Below, piece by piece: positions 14,732 to 17,968 of a stretch of DNA of 17,968 nucleotides (position 1 is the first letter of the stretch; each line of letters opens with the position of its first letter). The translations under genes were made by a program, and so were the position numbers. Below the pieces are notes generated by a model. The model was not told the DNA's origin and made no database searches. It saw nothing but the letters and a program-made list of their open reading frames with translations. This DNA comes from an uncultured bacterium (GTDB lineage Bacteria > Cyanobacteriota > Vampirovibrionia > Gastranaerophilales > Gastranaerophilaceae). The stretch covers positions 1 to 17,968 of the forward strand of contig CAMHDG010000006.1 in assembly GCA_946183815.1 (NCBI GenBank). The letters are read 5' to 3'.

Positions 14732-15637
14732 CTATCTTTCAATATAATCTAAAAATTCTTTCTCAATAGGTGATAATTCTGATAAAATCTGTTTAGTTTT
14801 TAATTCTGCGTGTATCTCGTGCATAAAGTTATCTTTTGCATATTCGGAAATATTATCAGAAGTTTCTTTAAACCTGTCAGGAACATTTAAAAGGTTAAAA
14901 GATATCAACGAAAGTTGATTACAGTGTACTGTTTCGTGAACATAAGCGTGTAGTGGATGTTTTGTTGATTCAATCCCCGTATATTCTGCTCTTTCAGGAT
15001 TAATAACAACCATTGAACCCTTTGATGTCATAGAGTTCGTACCTGCCGAATGAACGTAAGGACAAGTTATTATAATATCAGGCAAATTTAAACCGTACTC
15101 CGTTACTCTTTTTGCGGTTTCAAGCCAATTCTTTGCAGAGTTAACATCATTGTTAAAATACATCTCTTTAACACCGTATTTATTCTTTAGAATGTCTTTT
15201 ACAAGTAAAATCTCTTTATCTTTATCAGGCTCAATAACCGCCTTATATAAACCGCTCAGCCTGTCGTAAGCATCAACACCGCTATTTCTGAAATATTGTT
15301 CTTCTGATAGGGTGGATTTACCCTTTCTGTTTAGTATATTCACAAGAACATCTTTACATCTGTCGATATGGTTATACTCAATATTCTCTGTCATACGCTG
15401 AACGTATCCAAATAATAAACTATTGAACTCCTGTTCCTGCGGGCAATCAATAAGTCGTTTTATCCCATTTTTATCAACATTCTTTTGGTGTAATAAGTTT
15501 GTTATAATTCTGTTTTTTCTCTTTATATAATCTGAAGAAAAATTGTCAGATTTTTGTGTACCACAAAAAGTAACCTTATTTTTTTTGGTAAATTGTTCAT
15601 TCTTTACTTGTTGGATAAATGAGATACTTATAGACAT
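14732..15637 (-). CDS. Putative HExxH zinc metallopeptidase
   Basis: A 301-aa protein with no recognised full-length family. HAYVHETVHCNQ (230-241) holds a textbook HExxH zinc site: H234, catalytic E235, H238. A further acidic helix, MHEIHAELKTK (272-282), about 40 residues on offers E274 or E278 as the third zinc ligand, as in gluzincins. The preceding strand GSMVVINPERAEYTG (207-221) fits the edge strand of metzincin/gluzincin folds. The N terminus has the short tag KVTFCG (21-26), seen in similar form in the nearby phosphatase; it has no classical signal peptide. Residues ~40-190 are mostly helical and unassigned. AAGGT lies 5 nt before the ATG. It ends 7 nt from the convergent permease gene. 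Protease activity is inferred from the motif alone. Confidence 0.7.
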   Translation of the reverse strand: MSISISFIQQVKNEQFTKKNKVTFCGTQKSDNFSSDYIKRKNRIITNLLHQKNVDKNGIKRLIDCPQEQEFNSLLFGYVQRMTENIEYNHIDRCKDVLVNILNRKGKSTLSEEQYFRNSGVDAYDRLSGLYKAVIEPDKDKEILLVKDILKNKYGVKEMYFNNDVNSAKNWLETAKRVTEYGLNLPDIIITCPYVHSAGTNSMTSKGSMVVINPERAEYTGIESTKHPLHAYVHETVHCNQLSLISFNLLNVPDRFKETSDNISEYAKDNFMHEIHAELKTKQILSELSPIEKEFLDYIER

Positions 15638-15688
15638 AGCATACCTTATATCTATATAAGTACCCTAATAAAAAAATTTGCCATATAA

Positions 15689-16723
15689 TTAAGGTTTAAT
15701 AAGATACTTAATTGCGTTACCTGCAATATGCTGTTTCATAGCAAACTCGACATCCTTTAGCGGCAAGGTATCCGTAATAAGTTTTTCAACCTCAACATCA
15801 CCTGATATTATATGCTCTAAAGCCTGTCTAAAATATTTTGGAGTATGGTGGAATACACTCATTAACTTAATATCGCCATAGTGCATTTTAGTAGTATCAA
15901 AAGTAACGGTTGAACCTGACTTGCACCCGCCAAAGAAGTGAACTGTTCCCCCGGGTCTTACACAAGAGAATATTCTCTCCCATATCTCCGGCAAACCAAC
16001 ACATTCAACAGCAACATCCAACCCTCTTTTTTCGTCTGTATATTCTTTAAAAATCTTTTCAGGGTTAGGATATTTCTTTAAATCTACAATTTCGTCAGCA
16101 TGAGCAAACTCATCTGCCATTTTTAATTTTAGAGGATTTCTTCCTGCAACAATAACCTTAGCCCCTTTTAATTTAGCCAAACGGGCAAACATCAACCCAA
16201 TAGGACCAATCCCGATTATCCCGACAGTTTGTCCTGCTTTTATACCCGTTCTTTCGACCCCATGAACCACATTTGCCAACGGTTCACAAAAAGCAGCCTT
16301 ATCAAAACTCAAATCATCAGGTAAAATTAAAGTATTTTTTCTGACAATTCTTTCCGGCACAACAATATATTCAGCATAAGCACCATTTAACAGATCTAAA
16401 TTTTCACAAAGATTATATTCCTCTCTCTTACAAAAGAAACATTCTCCGCAAGGTGCAGAATTAGCACAGACGACCCTATCGCCAACTTTAACATTTTCAA
16501 CACCCTCTGCAACTTTTTCAACAACACCTGCAAACTCATGCCCGAACCCTGACGGAATAGATTTTATCAATACAGGATGACCTCTCCTGTACGTCTTTAC
16601 ATCTGTTCCGCAAGTGAGAGCAGATTTTATTCTGACTAAAATCTCACCTTTCTCAAGTGGTTTTACACTTACGTTCTCATCATACTTTATATTTTCCGGT
16701 CCGTAATATAATACTGCTTTCAT
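15689..16723 (-). CDS. Zinc-dependent medium-chain dehydrogenase (sorbitol/threonine DH-like)
   Basis: NAD(P)-dependent alcohol/polyol dehydrogenase, 344 aa, cytosolic. Catalytic zinc ligands are C38 (LTCGTD), H62-E63 (FGHEF) and probably E147 (FCEPLAN). The structural zinc site is C92, C95, C98 and C106 (PCGECFFC...LC), complete. The Rossmann turn GIGPIG (171-176) is intact, and NPLKLKMADEFAHADEIVD carries the cofactor strand end. Family resemblance is to sorbitol and threonine 3-dehydrogenases, but the substrate cannot be called. AAGGTGG, overlapping the upstream gene's stop, is 6 nt from the ATG. It is the second gene of a two-gene operon, 11 nt after the other dehydrogenase. The A-rich end of the gene is followed by a T-rich tract but no hairpin. 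Confidence 0.92.
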   Translation of the reverse strand: MKAVLYYGPENIKYDENVSVKPLEKGEILVRIKSALTCGTDVKTYRRGHPVLIKSIPSGFGHEFAGVVEKVAEGVENVKVGDRVVCANSAPCGECFFCKREEYNLCENLDLLNGAYAEYIVVPERIVRKNTLILPDDLSFDKAAFCEPLANVVHGVERTGIKAGQTVGIIGIGPIGLMFARLAKLKGAKVIVAGRNPLKLKMADEFAHADEIVDLKKYPNPEKIFKEYTDEKRGLDVAVECVGLPEIWERIFSCVRPGGTVHFFGGCKSGSTVTFDTTKMHYGDIKLMSVFHHTPKYFRQALEHIISGDVEVEKLITDTLPLKDVEFAMKQHIAGNAIKYLIKP

Positions 16724-16734
16724 TTTTATCCACC

Positions 16735-17742
16735 TTAAAACTTAATATATGCTTTCATTATCTTGTTAGAAATTGTATCATCAAAAGCATCTTGAATTTT
16801 TTCTAACGGATAAATCGTTGAAAGATTTTTAACATTAACCTCTCCATTAGTTAAAAGTTGAAGAGAGGTTTCTAAATCTTGCGGTCTTGGAGAGTAACTA
16901 CCCAAAACAGTCAATTCCTTATAATAAATATCGTTATTAGCATAAGCAGAATTGTTTGGAGTGCTTGAAAATACCAAGATTTTTCCACCTAATCTTACTG
17001 ATTGCAAGGCAACAGGGATAGCAGCATCCGCACCAGATGTCATAAACACACAATCTACCCCAATATCATTAGTATGAGAATAGATATGTTTATGAACAAA
17101 GTCTAAATCTGACGAATTAAAAGCATTGATACCGAGAGTTTGAGCCTTTGCAATTCTGTCAGGCATAATATCACAACCATGAACAGTCATTCCGAACGCT
17201 CTTAAAGTTTGCCCCATTAATAAACCGATTGTTCCTAATCCGACAACCAGAACTGAAGATAACGGAGATAACTCTGCACGTTTAACGGCTCTTACACAAC
17301 ATCCCAATGGCTCATAAAACGCTACCTGATCGTTTGTAAGATTTTTTGGTTTTAAATGGGTTACATAGTGCAGGTGTTCCTCACTTAAATAAACATATTC
17401 ACTAAACCCACCCGGTTCAATATTTGTTTCTTTAAAATGTTCGCACATTGAATAACTTTTCCCTCTGCAATATGCACACTTAAAACAAGGAATATGGTGT
17501 GAAGCAACAATAGTATCACCTACTTTAAACCCTGAATTAGAATTTATTTCTACAATTTCAGCAACAATTTCATGACCTAAAACTGTTCCGTCATTTGATA
17601 TATGCTCTCTAAACTTAACTATATCAGAACCACACAGCCCGCAACCTATAACCTTTACGATTGCACCTGTTCTGTCATCAAGTTTAACCTGTTCTCTTTC
17701 TACAACCTCTATTTTATTATTTCTAATTTCTGCTACTCTCAT
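16735..17742 (-). CDS. Zinc-dependent medium-chain dehydrogenase, first operon gene
   Basis: A 335-aa paralogue of its downstream neighbour. Catalytic zinc ligands are C37 (CGLCGSD), H57-E58 (LGHEI) and probably E144 (FYEPLGC). The structural zinc cysteines are C86, C89, C92 and C100 (PCFKCAYC...MC). The Rossmann turn is GLGTIG (168-173), then FGMTVHGCDIMPDRIAKA. All residues needed for activity are present. It resembles the threonine/polyol dehydrogenase branch; two consecutive oxidation steps, or use of related substrates, would explain the tandem arrangement, but this is inference. The ATG at 17742 has AGAGGTG at good spacing. Its promoter faces away from a secreted-protein gene. Confidence 0.92.
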   Translation of the reverse strand: MRVAEIRNNKIEVVEREQVKLDDRTGAIVKVIGCGLCGSDIVKFREHISNDGTVLGHEIVAEIVEINSNSGFKVGDTIVASHHIPCFKCAYCRGKSYSMCEHFKETNIEPGGFSEYVYLSEEHLHYVTHLKPKNLTNDQVAFYEPLGCCVRAVKRAELSPLSSVLVVGLGTIGLLMGQTLRAFGMTVHGCDIMPDRIAKAQTLGINAFNSSDLDFVHKHIYSHTNDIGVDCVFMTSGADAAIPVALQSVRLGGKILVFSSTPNNSAYANNDIYYKELTVLGSYSPRPQDLETSLQLLTNGEVNVKNLSTIYPLEKIQDAFDDTISNKIMKAYIKF

Positions 17743-17762
17743 AATTCACCTCTTTTAATTTA

Positions 17763-17771
17763 ATTTTATCA
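17763..17771 (-). promoter_or_regulatory. Extended -10 promoter of the dehydrogenase operon
   Basis: Minus-strand TGATAAAAT (hexamer 17768-17763) is an extended -10. It lies in one arm of the inverted repeat TATCATAA (17767-17774) / TTATGATA (17790-17797), whose other arm forms the start of the divergent promoter's -10. The leader includes AGAGGTG. Confidence 0.45.
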
Positions 17772-17792
17772 TAAATAAATGATACCAAATTA

Positions 17793-17801
17793 TGATATAA
17801 T
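17793..17801 (+). promoter_or_regulatory. Extended -10 promoter of the secreted-protein gene
   Basis: TGATATAAT is a consensus extended -10 (TATAAT 17796-17801). It ends 7 nt before the ATG at 17809, which has no Shine-Dalgarno, so the transcript may be leaderless or nearly so. Confidence 0.5.
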
Positions 17802-17808
17802 TTTAAAT

Positions 17809-17968
17809 ATGAGAAAACTTTTTTTAACAATTTTATCAATTATAATCTGTTCAATATGTGCATACGCAGATATGGATACTCAATACATTGAAATGACAGT
17901 ACCCGATATTGAACCTGTAAAAGAAGAAAGGGTGCAACATCAGCAAATACAGTTAGAAACTATGCCCG
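17809..17968 (+). CDS. Secreted protein, 3'-partial
   Basis: The first 53 codons of a gene cut by the right edge. Residues 1-20 form a classical Sec signal peptide: MRKL, a hydrophobic core (FLTILSIIICSIC), and an AYA-D type I cleavage site after residue 20. The mature part starts DMDTQYIEMTVPDIEPVK and is polar, then Gln-rich (QHQQIQLE). No family can be assigned from this fragment. The signal peptide and the strong extended -10 immediately upstream support it as real. It is divergent from the dehydrogenase operon. Confidence 0.7.
   Translation, partial: MRKLFLTILSIIICSICAYADMDTQYIEMTVPDIEPVKEERVQHQQIQLETMP

Noticed and set aside
15661..15690. T-rich tract after the dehydrogenase operon as a terminator
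   Set aside because: A run of seven T on the minus strand is present, but no stem precedes it.
1..17968. Possible defence island (SNF2 helicase, PD-(D/E)XK nuclease, HerA-like protein, phosphatase)
   Set aside because: These are in separate operons, on both strands and interleaved with housekeeping genes. The HerA-like protein lacks its ATP site and no mobile-element signs are present, so a joint system is not supported.

Overview
The window is an AT-rich, densely packed bacterial chromosome segment using the standard code, with ordinary housekeeping genes beside lineage-specific accessory genes. Low GC, proteins opening with short tags such as VTFCG or PSFTS, and a cyanobacterium-like mix of transporters suggest a gut member of the non-photosynthetic Cyanobacteria (Gastranaerophilales/Vampirovibrionia, 'Melainabacteria'). 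This is an inference from style, not proof. No rRNA, tRNA, CRISPR array, transposase, integrase or phage module was seen.

Layout. 1-3433 (+): a SNF2-family helicase cut by the left edge, rnpA (RNase P protein), and a coupled unknown basic protein, closed by a strong, probably bidirectional terminator. 3434-3788: an intergenic stretch holding that terminator, a 42-codon minus-strand small gene with a good ribosome binding site, and an extended -10 promoter. 3789-5481 (+): a PfkB-family sugar/nucleoside kinase and a stand-alone PD-(D/E)XK nuclease with Cas4/AddB-like cysteines. 5478-9306 (-): three lineage-type genes, namely a single-pass membrane protein, an HCX5R tyrosine/dual-specificity-type phosphatase, and a 725-residue protein. 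The last looks like a HerA-type ATPase fold without its nucleotide-binding motifs, joined by a long Pro/Glu/Val linker to a PcrA/UvrD-type Tudor domain. 9461-14724 (+): an NhaC-family antiporter and a peptide-type ABC importer (binding protein plus two permeases, no ATPase). 14732-15637 (-): a putative HExxH metallopeptidase. 15689-17742 (-): two zinc-dependent medium-chain dehydrogenases in one operon, divergent from a secreted-protein gene cut by the right edge.

How it fits together. The window is a mosaic of short operons. The two recognisable functional units are the importer operon (10830-14724), which must borrow ATPase subunits encoded elsewhere, and the paired dehydrogenases (15689-17742). 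Promoters often seem to use an extended -10 (TGnTATAAT-like) with a weak -35. Four genes lack a Shine-Dalgarno and carry a -10-like hexamer only 6-9 nt before the ATG, raising the possibility of leaderless transcripts. The most unusual item is the HerA-like/Tudor fusion at 7129-9306.
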